A program made the translations under genes and the position numbers. The notes below the pieces were generated by a model. That model had not been told where the DNA came from. It saw only the letters and a program-made list of their open reading frames with translations, and did no database searches. Positions 23,701 to 33,649 of a stretch of 64,000 bases of DNA are shown here, one piece after another. The stretch is from contig NC_049988.1 of the NCBI RefSeq assembly GCF_000003815.2, positions 18,797,598-18,861,597 on the forward strand. The letters are read 5' to 3'. Each line of letters opens with the position of its first letter. Within the stretch, counting starts at the first letter, position 1. Source of the stretch: Branchiostoma floridae. Lineage: Eukaryota > Chordata > Leptocardii > Amphioxiformes > Branchiostomatidae.

Positions 23701-24244
23701 CCTAACACAACCTGTCAAATAAATATACCTCATTCTTATATCACTAGTTGTACCTCAGAGTCTGCTCTTTGACCATGACCATTTTTTGACCTGGATGTGT
23801 TATGGTCTTGATTTTTTGGTGGCAGATAGCTTGTAACGTGTTAGTAGTGTATGTTTGGGTTCCCTAGTTTACATAGATTTGTCCCCTAACACAGCCTGTT
23901 TTCCGTCCACAGACCATCCTGAGTACGGCCGCTACATGGACGGCTACAACTTCCCGTTCGGGATGAACCTTATCCGGAAGGTCGCGTGTTTCAGCCACAT
24001 CCCGTTCTGCCCCACCTTCCACGAGGATTTCCTCACTTTCATCACCTGTGGGATGAAGAAACGCGCCCGGACCAACGCCGACGTTTCAGTTCCGGACGAC
24101 AAGCCGTACGTGGTTGATGTGACCGCGGACGATTCCGGTATGAATTCGATGATTGGAGACCGTCTGCACAATCATCATCTGTCCAATGCGGATTTCGAGA
24201 ACGAAATTCCCGGAAGCACTCCTGTGAGGACCAGTGTCTTGTGA
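14793..24244 (+). CDS. SLC23A: SLC23-type sodium/ascorbate or nucleobase transporter (10 exons, 660 aa)
   Basis: Membrane transporter of the nucleobase-ascorbate (NAT/SLC23) family; vertebrate relatives carry vitamin C with sodium. Exons joined at GT-AG sites: 14793-15017, 16139-16296, 17194-17332, 18720-18901, 19237-19354, 19951-20107, 20351-20604, 21496-21769, 22625-22768 and 23913-24244. They total 1,983 bases with frame kept at every junction. Diagnostic pieces are [17 protein letters not shown] in exon 1, [16 protein letters not shown] in exon 2, the NAT signature [11 protein letters not shown] at the end of exon 7, and [13 protein letters not shown] plus FGLVLPSW in exon 8. The length (660 aa) fits vertebrate SVCTs (about 600-650). 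The start is the first ATG after an in-frame TGA. Substrate cannot be told from sequence. Introns are full of partial copies of its own exons. Confidence 0.93.
15619..15687. repeat. Perfect 34-bp inverted repeat with one-base centre
   Basis: CTCAAAATTATGGTGAACCA at the left is followed, around a central T, by its exact inverse ending TGGTTCACCATAATTTTGAG. The arms match over all 34 bases. It lies in intron 1 of the SLC23 gene, directly after a (TGTAAT)n stretch. Confidence 0.9.
15725..15880 (-). mobile_element. tRNA-derived SINE (minus strand)
   Basis: Read on the minus strand it has a tRNA-like head: TGTAGCTCAACTGGTAG (box A-like) and CTCCTGGTTCCAGTT (box B-like). It is followed by GGCCTAGGAAAAATGTTGTT and a GGTAGGTAGG end. 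The GGCCTAGGAAAAAATGTTGT piece recurs on the same strand at about 46300-46345. It lies within intron 1 of the SLC23 gene. Confidence 0.6.
16596..17112 (+). repeat. Four tandem partial copies of SLC23A exon 3 (5' half) with intron sequence
   Basis: Copies of the exon 3 start lie at about 16596-16635, 16764-16809, 16863-16908 and 17061-17100, before the real exon at 17194. The last three keep an acceptor-like CTCTGA(A/C)AG and all read like [14 protein letters not shown]. Each breaks off after the LVP codons into TATGCTTAAAATG or similar intron sequence. The intervening intron segments (GGCCCC, AATGTAGTA, ACATGTAATACTATT) are repeated too, so whole intron-plus-half-exon units were duplicated. 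None keeps a splice donor, so they are pseudo-exons. Confidence 0.85.
16914..17006. mobile_element. Short MITE-like element, TTCGCGGT family (copy 3), in the exon 3 duplicates
   Basis: Begins ACTGTAAAAGCAGAAATGTT CGCGG and ends GTGCATTTACAGTA. It sits directly after the third partial exon 3 copy and separates it from the fourth. Confidence 0.65.
17385..18105 (+). repeat. Four to five tandem partial copies of SLC23A exon 3 (3' half)
   Basis: After the real exon 3 (17194-17332), its second half recurs at about 17385-17461, 17660-17682 (short), 17742-17820, 17886-17965 and 18028-18103. The copies keep CCTGAGTCTGGAGAAGTGG, a GGGTTCGGCGAGGA-like block and ACATGGCAGCAGAGGCT. Most end in a donor-like GGGAGGTGAGAG or GGGAGGTAGGAG, followed by repeated intron AACATGTCAATGCTTTACTA. 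They lack the exon's first half and its acceptor. Several have frame-breaking changes (for example TCTTGTCCGTAAGGG), so they are non-functional remnants. Confidence 0.85.
18484..18648. mobile_element. Foldback MITE, TACTCAAGCAACTGGATATG family
   Basis: ACTTACTCAAGCAGCTGGAT ATGATTTTGGAAATGG and the inverse CCGTTTCCAAAATCGTATCC AGCTGTTTGAGTAACT flank a centre that is itself inverted (CTTTCGTCAGTGAC/ATGACGAAAGAT). It lies in intron 3 of the SLC23 gene. Confidence 0.8.
21122..21437 (+). repeat. Two partial tandem copies of SLC23A exon 8 (5' half)
   Basis: Copies at about 21125-21237 and 21292-21437 precede the real exon 8 (21496-21769). They keep an acceptor-like CAG and read close to [20 protein letters not shown] and [11 protein letters not shown]. 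They then pass into a shared CCATGCCCTAGACACAG- type tail instead of the second half of the exon. The frame stays open through both copies, yet neither has a convincing donor. They are recent partial exon duplicates. Confidence 0.85.
21990..22036 (+). repeat. Partial copy of SLC23A exon 8 3' end with donor-like site
   Basis: TCTCCCTCATCTTCGGCCTG followed by GTGCTGCCCAG and GTAAGG mirrors the real exon text CTCATCTTCGGCCTGGTGCT GCCGAG at about 21709-21735. The copy lies downstream of the real exon, as for the exon 3 second-half copies. Confidence 0.75.
22262..22362 (+). repeat. Partial copy of SLC23A exon 9
   Basis: Starting after a GCAG acceptor, the copy reads [20 protein letters not shown] and [10 protein letters not shown], almost identical to the real exon 9 (22625-22768). 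It then diverges into AAGGTCACTTAAAATGCC. It lacks the [13 protein letters not shown] end. A TGGACAACACAAGGTCAC junction gives no strong donor. Confidence 0.85.
23296..23650. mobile_element. MITE, GCCTTTTAGCCAGG-ended family (copy in SLC23A intron 9)
   Basis: Left CAGCCTTTTAGCCAGG and right CCTAGCTAAAAGCTG are inverse ends. Internal CCCTTACACTGGGGAG and ATCCTCTGACAAGCATGAAA match, in inverse orientation, the element at 47906-48250. Confidence 0.7.
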
Positions 24245-24385
24245 GGTCAAAGCTATCCTTCAAGTCATTCCATGCTGCAAATCTAGATAAGGGTTTGAAA
24301 TCATCTTAGTGTAAGTGCACTAGTGAGGTTGTCCTATTAAATTAGGTGCAAAGGAAAAGAGTTAGAATGTTATCAAAAACCTGCC

Positions 24386-24790
24386 ATCATCACCTGTCCA
24401 ATGCGGATTTCGAGAACGAACTTCCCAGAAGCACTCCTGTGAGGACCAGTGTCTTATGAGGCCAAAGCTGAATCTCCAAACAGATCCTCCGGTAGCAAAA
24501 GATAGTATCAAAATCTGGCAGAGGAGTGAAGCCGGTTTAAGAGTGTGTTTGGCTACACGGCAAATGTACGCTTCTTGACCAGTTTAGTAATATCTTACGC
24601 CATTGTAGGATGTGCTTGGAGATTAGCTATTGTGCACAAATGCCTTCAAGTCATTCCATGCTACAATTCTAGATAAGGGTTTGAAAGTCATCTTAGAATA
24701 AGTGCACTTGTGTGCATGTGGTTGATCTAGAAAACTGAGGTGAACAGGAAAAAAGTTCACATCGTTAGAATGTTAGCAAAACCTGCCAAC
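24386..24790 (+). repeat. Tandem duplication of the SLC23A last-exon end and 3' UTR
   Basis: The block at 24390-24459 repeats the end of the coding region (TCCAATGCGGATTTCGAGAA, GCACTCCTGTGAGGACCAGT, stop) from 24177-24244. The following UTR text (CAAGTCATTCCATGCT, TAGATAAGGGTTTGAAA, GTTAGAATGTTA, AACCTGCC) is duplicated as well. The second copy is split by a MITE at 24471-24625 that the first copy lacks. The copy lies beyond the natural stop and is probably untranslated. Confidence 0.85.
24471..24625. mobile_element. Foldback MITE, TCTCCAAGCAGA family (copy 4)
   Basis: AATCTCCAAACAGATCCTCC and the inverse GTAGGATGTGCTTGGAGATT bound it. The duplicated UTR flanking it shows the pre-insertion site: one UTR copy has it and the other does not. 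Confidence 0.8.
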
Positions 24791-25021
24791 ACAGCTTTGA
24801 AAATTCCAGTGCACCCAAGTTTTCTATAGCTCACCTAATACAACAAAGATTTCATTATTTTTCCAAAACTTTAATGTCAAGAATACTGTATATTGTACAC
24901 TGTATACATTCTTTTATTTACATAACTCTTCACTAGTATATACAGTAGGTGTGCTGATGCACTTTCGGTCAAAAATTAGCTGCACAGCTCCAATTTCCTA
25001 GCCCCATAGATTCAGATGAAG

Positions 25022-25500
25022 CCCAATAGGAGCTCAGGATTCTTTACCGGCATGAAAATCCATCCAATAGGAGCTCAGGATTCTTTAGCACCATGAAAAA
25101 ATCCATCCAATAGGAGCTCAGATTCTTTATCATCATAAAAATTGGTCCAATAGGAGCTCAGGATTGTTTACCAGCATGAAATTCCATCCAATAGGAGCTC
25201 AGGATTTATCATCATCATAAAATTGGTCCAATAGGAGCTCAGGATTCTTTATCATCATAAAAATCAGTCCAATAGGAGCTCGAGGGTTCCTTATCATGTT
25301 GAAAATCAGTCCAATAGAAGCTCAGGATTTATTTTCATCATAAAATTGGGTCCAATACGAGCTCAGGATTCTTTACCACCATGAAATTCCATCCAATAGG
25401 AACTCAGGATTTATTTTCATCATAAAACTTGGTCCAATAGGAGCTCAGGATTCTTTATCACCATGAAAATCAGTCCAATAGGAGCTCAGAATTCTCTGTC
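25022..25500. repeat. Minisatellite: 12 units of about 41 bp
   Basis: Units begin TCCAATAGGAGCTCAGGATT at about 25022, 25063, 25106, 25147, 25188, 25228, 25269, 25311, 25352, 25393, 25433 and 25475. The rest of each unit alternates between a TTTACCACCATGAAA- type and a TTTATCATCATAAAA- type. It is about 0.8 kb downstream of the SLC23A stop codon. Confidence 0.95.
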
Positions 25501-26548
25501 ACCATGGTAACACACAGGTTATTTAAGTCTTGTTTACCCAGAAAGCATTAACAGAAAAACAAAAATTTGTTGCCGTGGCTTTAAGGTACTGAAGGTCTTT
25601 GCTTGAAATACTTATTTTGCAGCTTATTTATTTCTTTGCCATTTATTTCTTTATGAATTTTCCCTTCCTTATTTATAATCCTGTTTTTATGTTGAGTTTG
25701 CAGTGACAGTGTTCATATTGACAACACATATAGCGTTATATGTGACATGTATGTTTTAAAGTTTTTCACTTGGTGAATATTTTAAACAAATTATCGATAC
25801 AAATGTCAAAGAACATTTTACCCAGGGAATATTATGGTCATCTTGCCTTTGTCATGTGCTTGCCGTAAGATCACCGAAAGCAGTGATTTTACTTTCAAAT
25901 TTTCGGAGCTTTATTATGAAAGTGTTCTTACAAGTACGTGAATGTTATTTGTGAGGTTTTTCTCTGTTACAACTTACAATGCACAAGTTTATTCTTCTAA
26001 GGAGCTGCATATTGTATACATGAATTTTGATATCATTCCATAGCCTAGTATATAAATGCTAGTTCACCTTTATCCTTGGGGTAGCCTATATCTTTTTTGG
26101 TCGGGGGGCTTACATGTAGCTGCTAGTAGTGGCCACAGTAATTTTGTTTGCCTCGACTGTCCAGTTCTGCCACAAAACACACCAAGGCGGCAAATGCAAG
26201 TAGCCACTGCTGTGAGAATATTATATACTAGTTCATGTACACATGTACTTAGCAGTAATTTTATCCTGTCTAGTTACATCTGTTAAAAAGACCCATGTAT
26301 TTTTTCAATGTTAGTTCTAAAACTTACCAAAAATGGGTGTTGTACTCAGGTTTCTGCCTGGAGGGCTTAAACGCCTCTCAGAGCTTCCATGTGTGCAAAA
26401 GCTGCAGGTTTCATGGAATAGTGGGATTTGGAATCATGGGAAATATGCAAATAGCTTTTGGAACCAAAGTTGATGTGTGCCTTATTGTATGTATGTTCAA
26501 TTACATACTTAGTAGTCCTCAATGTGGCATCATGTTGGTAAAAAAAAA

Positions 26549-26830
26549 AAATAGTGATTAGGGTATTTGGCCTAGAACCTAGAGGTCCTGGGTTTGAGTC
26601 CCCTGGCATGCTACTGATGATCTTGTGCTCTTGGGAGAGGGACTTTACACATATTTCCTCACTCCATCTATGTAATAATGTATATGGGTACGGGTATCTG
26701 ACTTCAGTTGGGGAGGTAAAAGGCAATGCAAGGAGAGGGATGGGCTCTGCCTCCCAATACTGAGCCCTACACACAGTGGATAAAAACCCCTGTTTTACAG
26801 TCTCAAAAAGGCTAAGGAACTACCTTTACC
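26549..26830 (+). mobile_element. tRNA-derived SINE
   Basis: A tRNA-like head has a box A-like AGTGATTAGGGTATTTGG and a perfect box B-like GGGTTTGAGTCCCC. It is followed by a non-tRNA body (CTTGTGCTCTTGGGAGAGG, ACTTTACACATATTTCCTCA) and a tail of CTACCTTTACCTACC. A related body is at about 44780-44850 on the same strand. The head cannot fold into a full cloverleaf and is not called as a tRNA gene. Confidence 0.7.
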
Positions 26831-26839
26831 TACCGTTAG

Positions 26840-27742
26840 TAGTTTTAGCAAGTTTCTGGAAGAAATGAATTGTTGTAAATGATTGGTTTGTGCGGACATA
26901 TTTGAATGGTTTTTACAACGTCAGATTCAATTTGTTGTGAATGTTTTGACATTTTAAGATGTACTTTTATGCAAGAGTTCTATCATTTTAAGCAGAATTC
27001 TATCACACACACTGTGCTTTTACGTATGCTAAGTTAAGGAAAAATGCTGGCTTGGATGTTGAAGCAAATGTGTCATACTTTTTGTTGTAAATTGTGATTA
27101 GTTGCAAATCACCGTAAGAATTGTGATGCCACCTGGTACCGTGTAGTACTGCAATTTGTAGCTGTTGGCTTTTTCCCAATTCGTGAGAATATCAAAAGAC
27201 AAAATTGTGCATTTTTGTTTGATAATACTTGATAGCACTATTTGAATGCAGCCATTTTCTGAGTGAATTCTTGGAAATATGTGCTTTGTAATGGGCAAAG
27301 TTGACCCCCATCGCAAAGTGGTATAAGCCACCCACAAATTGTATTGAATAGTCATGTTTTATAGGGAAATTAATGTTTACTTTGTGAAGAGTCACTGTTA
27401 GTGAATAAATATTTTCAACCACTGAGCTGGGACTGAACCATTGTGCCGTGTCCTTATATTTGATGTCAAGTGTTGCTATGTTTGTCATAACTGGCGACAC
27501 TATGTTTGGAAAACTTGTTTTCAAAGTAGTGACCAATGAATTAATGACTACAAGTATGGCGTAGATCTACATGTAAATGCTAAAAAGGTTATCAATACCC
27601 AGGTAATAATTCAGTTTTGCAGAATTCTGAGAACGTCAACAAAAATTCCAGGTACCCCCGGCTAACACAAAATCATCAGGAATCTCAAGTTCTCCGGACG
27701 TTGGATCTTCGAGCGAAGTGAGAATAAAATGTATGATGTTGA
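26840..27742. other. Intergenic stretch between convergent genes
   Basis: AT-rich; no coding exon or recognised repeat family seen. Confidence 0.35.
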
Positions 27743-30700
27743 TTAATTGTTAGAAAATATAGTCACTGTGTCGTCATCCCAATTCGTGAGTACCAGTTGA
27801 CCCTCCGGGCCCACGGCGACGCCCTGTATCCCAGCCCCTGTGTCGACATGGCAGACATACTCGCCGCGACTTGTGAATATCTGTACTCGACAGTTGGAAG
27901 AGTCTGCTACGATGATGTGGCCCTGACTGTCCGTACAGACCCCGCGGGGGAAACGCAGCTGACCTTTGCCGCATCCTCTGCCCCCAAACCTGAGGAGGAA
28001 CTTCCCCGAGCCGTCATACTTGTAGACAGAGTCGGTCGCACAGTCCGACACAACGGCGTTTCCGTCCAAGTCCACAGTAAGTACCGAGGGTACTGCATTT
28101 CTGGATGCACGAACCTCCTCACCAGCGAGCCGTCTGGGCGGAACACCTGGTGATGATGATGATGAATTGATAAATGGTTTATCCAAAATAAAATCCCTCA
28201 CTGCCTATGGCTGATTTGCAAATTCATTACAATTGTGTTTGCAATTAAAATACTCTCTCTCGGCTTTTCTTCGCTACGGGTAATACAAATTACAGATTCA
28301 TTACAATAGTTGTTGCAAATACACTACAGATCAGTATCATTTATCAATAAAAAGTGTAATAAACTCTTAAAGTTTTGACTTAAGTTTTGACTAATAAAAC
28401 ATTGACTCGAGCATGTAGCATAAAGGAAATCCTATAAAAGATAAACATTAGCAAAGGGGGTCAGCTTTATAATACCTGCACATCACCATGGCCCCTATCC
28501 GCCTCAGTCACCAGGATGTGGCGACTGCGACTGTCCACCGCAATTCCTCGGTAATACCTGATCCTCGGGAGGCTAAACTTCCTCATGGCGATTCCGTCCT
28601 TGCTGTATTGAACGACGTGATGGTTTGCTTTACCGTCGTCTCCCACTACCCACACCGTGCTGTCGCTGTCATCGATAGAAATGTCATGCGGTGTCATCTC
28701 TCCGTCCTCTGCACCAGGCACCAGTGTTGGGAAGTGTCGGAGATAGACACCCTCTGTGTCGTGGACTTGGACTCGTTTGTTGCCCTTTTCGACCACAAAT
28801 ATCTCGTTGCTAGGCGACACCACAACGTCGTATGGGTTGTCGAATTTACCAGGTTCTTTTCCCGGCTCACCAAAAGTAAATGTATTCCTCCACCTCTCTC
28901 CGCTAATAGCACCAAGTGCTGCTCCCTTTGCCCTAATGGGTCGCGTTTCCTCCATTGTTCCTGTGTCGCTTCGATCTTTGCTACCGTCAAAACCTAGCAC
29001 TGCAGCGCTCTCATCTGCTGCCTCTTCAGTCGATACTTGCACCACCTTTACCACGCCTGCTTGTCTCCCTGCGTTACCATTATCGTCCGCAAGGTGTGTC
29101 TGTGTAGCTACCTCTGCCTTCTCGTCCTGTGTTGACAAACCAACAGGAGACTTCTCTCCTCTGTACTCCAGCGGCCAACCTCCGGGTGGCTTCTCTCCCG
29201 TATAATCTGACAGGCGCGACGTCATCTGCTTAGCGGCCTTCTCTGCGTATTCGCGGGCACGCTGGAGGTCTTTCTCAAGAACTTCGATCGTCTCAAGGGC
29301 TTCCTTCAACCTGTTCTCTGCAATAGTGAGCTTGGAGCGCATGGTCATGAGCGTTGCGGAGTCCACAGCTTCTGCCTTTCTGAAGTTTTGGATAGCCTGC
29401 CTCATCTGGTGTTCTCTGAGCCGATCCTTCTGCACCAGAGCCCGGACCAGGCTGTAGGAGAAGCCCTGGTACTCCAGACTCGCGGCTGCCTGCAGATGGA
29501 GCGGCAGGGCGTCCGAGAACAGGTTCAGGGCAGACAGGCTTGTCCAGCTCTGTGGTGCCCTCTGCTGCTTGGTCTTGGTACTGCACCCTACTTCGATGTC
29601 ATCGACTGGACGTTGTCTTTTGATATCTGAAATGAACGAAAGTGAAACCCACGTTTCATTATAAGAGAAAGGGGTCGGGGACAATTGGAACAACTGTAAG
29701 TAAGTATCTCAGAATCTCTCGAGAGTTCCCAAGATATGACAACCGAGAAGAAAGTGAAAGTAATCCATTTCACTTTCGCTTTTCACGAAGTTGCACTATT
29801 TGACGATTATAAGTATCAGTCTTTGTCAATCAAAAGGAGGAAGACAGCAAAATAGCGGGAAAACACGCGGACTAAATGAACCCACCATTCAACATTGCCC
29901 CTTGCGTGACTTTGATGGGACGTTCTGCATCGATCTGCAGAGACTTGACGCCCATGTACACAAGTCTCGGGTCGGAGTGATCCGCCATGTGCCTCAGCAC
30001 CGCCGTGTTCTCCCGCGGAACGGAGAAGTGCACCAGGATGCTCTTGTGCTTCTTGTACCCTCTGAACTTGACCTGTGACTTCCTGGTGCCGATCAGCGAT
30101 GCGATGCTGTTTCTGTTTCGATCAAGAGTTTCCTGGATCATATGTGCTGGGCCGTGCACGACCCAGTAGGTGTTGGACGTTGTAATTCCTAGAATTGAAT
30201 GGATATGAAAAAAAGTTTTTTCAAACCCTATTATCGTATAATTTGAAGTAGTATGCAGTCATCACTTCCTAAAATCAATATGCAATATCTATCGGAAAAT
30301 AACACTCCCGTGTGGAGTGGAATGCCCCTTTTAAGTCCGGACCTGAATCTGAACTGCTGGACTTGAATCCGGACCTGAACCTGAATATGAGTTTAGGTAC
30401 GCACCACTAGTCACCATGGTTACTAGAGGTGTACCTGACACCCTGTGGTGTTTGATTACATTATGTAGCAAGTGGCAGGACAGAACTGAGGGGCTGGTCA
30501 CCAGATATAGGAATATGTTTGAGTAAGACGAAGCAGAGTACATGTAATTGTTTCAAGTGGAAGAAGCAGAAGAGGAAAAGTAGGGAATTGTAGCAAAACA
30601 GCATGTTTCCCTTCCGTGAGGGTGAACATGAAAATGATAACGTATTCTTTGTGTCAATAAACGTTTGTGGGCGTTTTCTCTATTGCTTTATTATCATTAT

Positions 30701-31084
30701 TATCTTACCTTCTTCATTTCCGTTCTCAGCGCTGATTCTTGGTTGAAGTTCGGGGTTTTCCGGAATCTCTCGGTCCGGCGGTTGGAACGGCCTCAGGGCA
30801 TCTCTGATCAGGTCTTCTCGTCCGATTCTTTCCAGGATTTCTTCCACGAAGTCCAAGTTCTCTCGGTCTATTTTGCGGAGTTCAATCAGCACGCGGAAAA
30901 CGTCCACTGCCCTTCTGAGTTTTTCCGCCTTGCCTTTCGGAATGAGGTGCATACAGAACAGTTTTACGTCTGTGGTCTCCTCCTTCGTGAGAGACTGGGA
31001 TATGTGGAGTAAGGTTTGGACGAAATCAAAGTGGCGTAGGTCATCATCAGTTATTCCTTCAAATTCCCTGGCTGATCCTGCCAT
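27743..31084 (-). CDS. Death-effector-domain / coiled-coil / NHL-propeller protein (4 exons, about 745 codons, frameshift in last exon)
   Basis: Minus-strand exons 31084-30709, 30188-29886, 29626-28476 and 28146-27743, all with GT-AG sites and matching phases (1, 1, 0). Exon 1 encodes a death effector domain at about residues 18-100 (FDFVQTLLHISQSLTKEETT, then VKLFCMHLIPKGKAEKL), the fold used by FADD and caspase-8 for assembly. Exon 2 encodes about 100 residues that I do not recognise. Exon 3 carries a coiled coil (about 290-370), an acidic linker and the start of an NHL beta-propeller (FGEPGKEPGKFDNPYDVVVS). Exon 4 completes the propeller (GGRGCGKGQLRFPRGVCTD). Near 28079-28084 the exon 4 frame shifts by one base. 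A likely role is innate immune or death signalling with a sensing propeller; that is inference. Confidence 0.8.
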
Positions 31085-33517
31085 CCTGAAAATAATGGAT
31101 ATTGTAAGTTATTTACATATATACACATTAATACAATAATATAAAAGTTACAGTCTTGTAGTTGTGCCTTTATTAAGGGAAGACATCTCCTTTAACCTCT
31201 CCTCCTTTGCTTTTATTTTGTATTTGCGCACACGTTTGAGACAGTTAAACTGAGGTCCCCCCTGGTATTCTACATAAATAATATTTCCCAATGTGGATTG
31301 CCGGGCTGCGCCTGCATAAATGCTGTGTCCGAGTTTACATGGACGTTTGCAATGTTATACAGGTCTTTCCAGACGACGTGCAAGCAAGGCATAGAGGTCG
31401 AAAAGGTCAACTCAGTGCGCCCAGAATGAAGTATGTGTTGTGTTGGTTCTCTTTCTGATGTTAACATTCGAGGCCTTTACAAAGATTACAAACAATACAT
31501 GTAACAAATGCCCACATGGTACGTTATTTAATTGAGAGGGCGCCCTATCAGATGCCGTTCACTGAATGTTATTTTCCAAGGAGTAAGGTATGGTAGGGTG
31601 GTGTATGAGTCTAAGAATAGCTGCCCGACAGTGGCACAACATTAACACATATTTCACTGGTAGTGAAGCGTGATTGAAAACTCACCTGGTTATATGATGT
31701 AGTGCTTGCTTAAGGGCGCATACGACGCTTTTAAGCGCAGTCTATTCTTCCAAGACAGCTTCTTGAATTCTCAAAGGTCTTCGAAGGCGCTCGCAATTAA
31801 ATGACTCGTGAAGATGGCAAATTAATAACGCGTATTAGGTGAATTGTTAACAGCAACTGTCGGCAACCTTAATTGTAGACTTGAATGTCTGCCATTGGTC
31901 GTTTAACGTGATGATATACGTCCGCAAGGGTCGCAAAATAGTTCAACACAAACATTTGATACCAAAAAAAATTTCCAATCTTGCTTTGGTGGCCTTGAAC
32001 AGCAACACCTGCAGAGTTAAATTAAACATTCTAGTTTCAGAGGAAGTGCACATGCTTAGTCAGCTCACACGAAAAAAATCTTAATTCTTTCGTCACATCA
32101 CCTTCACTTCATTGTATCAATCCGCACATACCCTTTCAAACGCAAAAATGTTAGTGATACCAAACACAAACACAAAGGTGAACCTATTTGCATACGGGTC
32201 ACTACTGACGCCAACGTTGGTAGTGTAAGGATCAATGACAAACTGGAAAAGCCTGTAAATGAACTCATGTCACTTAATTAACCTACAGTAAAAGTCACTC
32301 GTATCAAGGAGTCTCAATAAACTATGTTTGAAGTGAACCTCCGCACATATGCATGTGCTCAGTCCGCTTAAACGCAGAAGAAAAACTCCAGGATTATGTG
32401 TGTGTTCAAGGAGGTTACACTTTGATATGCTGAACAAAATGACAGATGAACTAATTGTTTGTTTGTTTTATTCAGATCTCCTATAACTATTCTTCCTAGA
32501 GTCCTTTTAAGTACGAATAATGAAATCTAAGACTTATACAACAATGTAGAAAATTAAACGTAATGAAATGAAATGAACATGAAGGAAAAATACTGAACAT
32601 TTAACATTAAACATAATGAACGCACGAAGATCAATAATGATGGGAAACAACGAGGGTCAAAATTACCGTTAATGTTACAAAATTACAAATTTCTTCCAGG
32701 TTTTCCGATGATGAGTTCTATTATAGAACGTGACTCATTTTACCAAGTACAGTAGGGGCATTCTGGTGGTTAACAGCTTAAAACAACGTACGCCTGTAGT
32801 TAAGATAAACAGGGCTTAAGTGTGGCAGGTCATTAGTAAGCCACCGTCGCGTGCATGGCGAGGGGTGTGTTACGCCAAATTGATAGATAGGGGCGGTTAG
32901 ACCAGGTGTACAATACAAGTAGACAGAAGGAGCTGGCGTTAAGCCAAGGTTATTGACCGCGAATCCATTCAGCTTTAGAAACAAAGCAAAGGGAATCCGT
33001 ACGGTGTAATATTGAACCAAACAGTAATGAATGGCAATGAAAATGACACTGCTCTTTATTGCATATCATTGCCCAACATGAAGGTAATGCATTGAGTCAG
33101 ATGACTAACGTAGAAGTGTACAGTACTAGAAAGGTTACGTTATAATTCATCTTCATCTAAAACTAAAGCCTCTTTCCTCTTCTTAACACTCGTTTAGACA
33201 TGTTTTCCCATTACGTTGTACTTTTTAGTTGTCATGATAACGTATAGATATTTCACTACGCCTTGACAAGGCCACAATGATTGTATGGGGGACATCCTCT
33301 GTGCACCCTAAAACTGATGCGAGCGTGCCGAAAAAAAAACGTTGTGCAAAAAAATACCGAGCTTTAGCCTGATCCTATTTTCATGAGAGACCATATCATC
33401 TAGCCTCCTTCGCAAACTTCTAGCGGGCCCAGCTTTTATTTTAGGTGGCGCTGGCTCGCGACTTTTCAACGTTGGCTAATGCTGGGGCAATAACAAGTGG
33501 CTTCCCTGGCATTAGAG
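31085..33517. other. Intergenic stretch with no recognised gene
   Basis: No exon with family similarity is found. It presumably contains the 5' region of the minus-strand DED/NHL gene next to 31085; no TATA box is obvious. Confidence 0.35.
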
Positions 33518-33649
33518 TAGCCTCCATAGCAGGCTCTCGGCCGGTAGTCAGATAAGGCCAGAAATCAGCGACCCAGTACAAAAAGAAATAGCCAGGAAAA
33601 GTGTATAATGGGCCAAAAAAAGGCCTCAGAGAGCTTGCTATGGAGGTTA
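33518..33649. mobile_element. Foldback MITE, CCTCCATAGCAGGCT family (copy)
   Basis: TAGCCTCCATAGCAGGCTCT and the inverse AGAGAGCTTGCTATGGAGGT TA are its ends. Internal GTACAAAAAGAAATAGCCAG matches the arm of the element at 2605. Confidence 0.8.

Noticed and set aside
25022-25500. CRISPR-like regular repeat
   Set aside because: Units are contiguous with no unique spacers and the context is an animal genome; it is a minisatellite.
26549-26625. tRNA gene
   Set aside because: Only the A and B promoter boxes are recognisable. No complete cloverleaf or terminator follows, and a SINE body does.
27797-28997. Plus-strand frames opposite the DED/NHL gene
   Set aside because: They are shadows of the minus-strand propeller exons, which have the better splice sites and domain matches.
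31881-32084. 67-codon plus-strand frame
   Set aside because: No recognised motif or splice support, and its composition is like the surrounding intergenic DNA.
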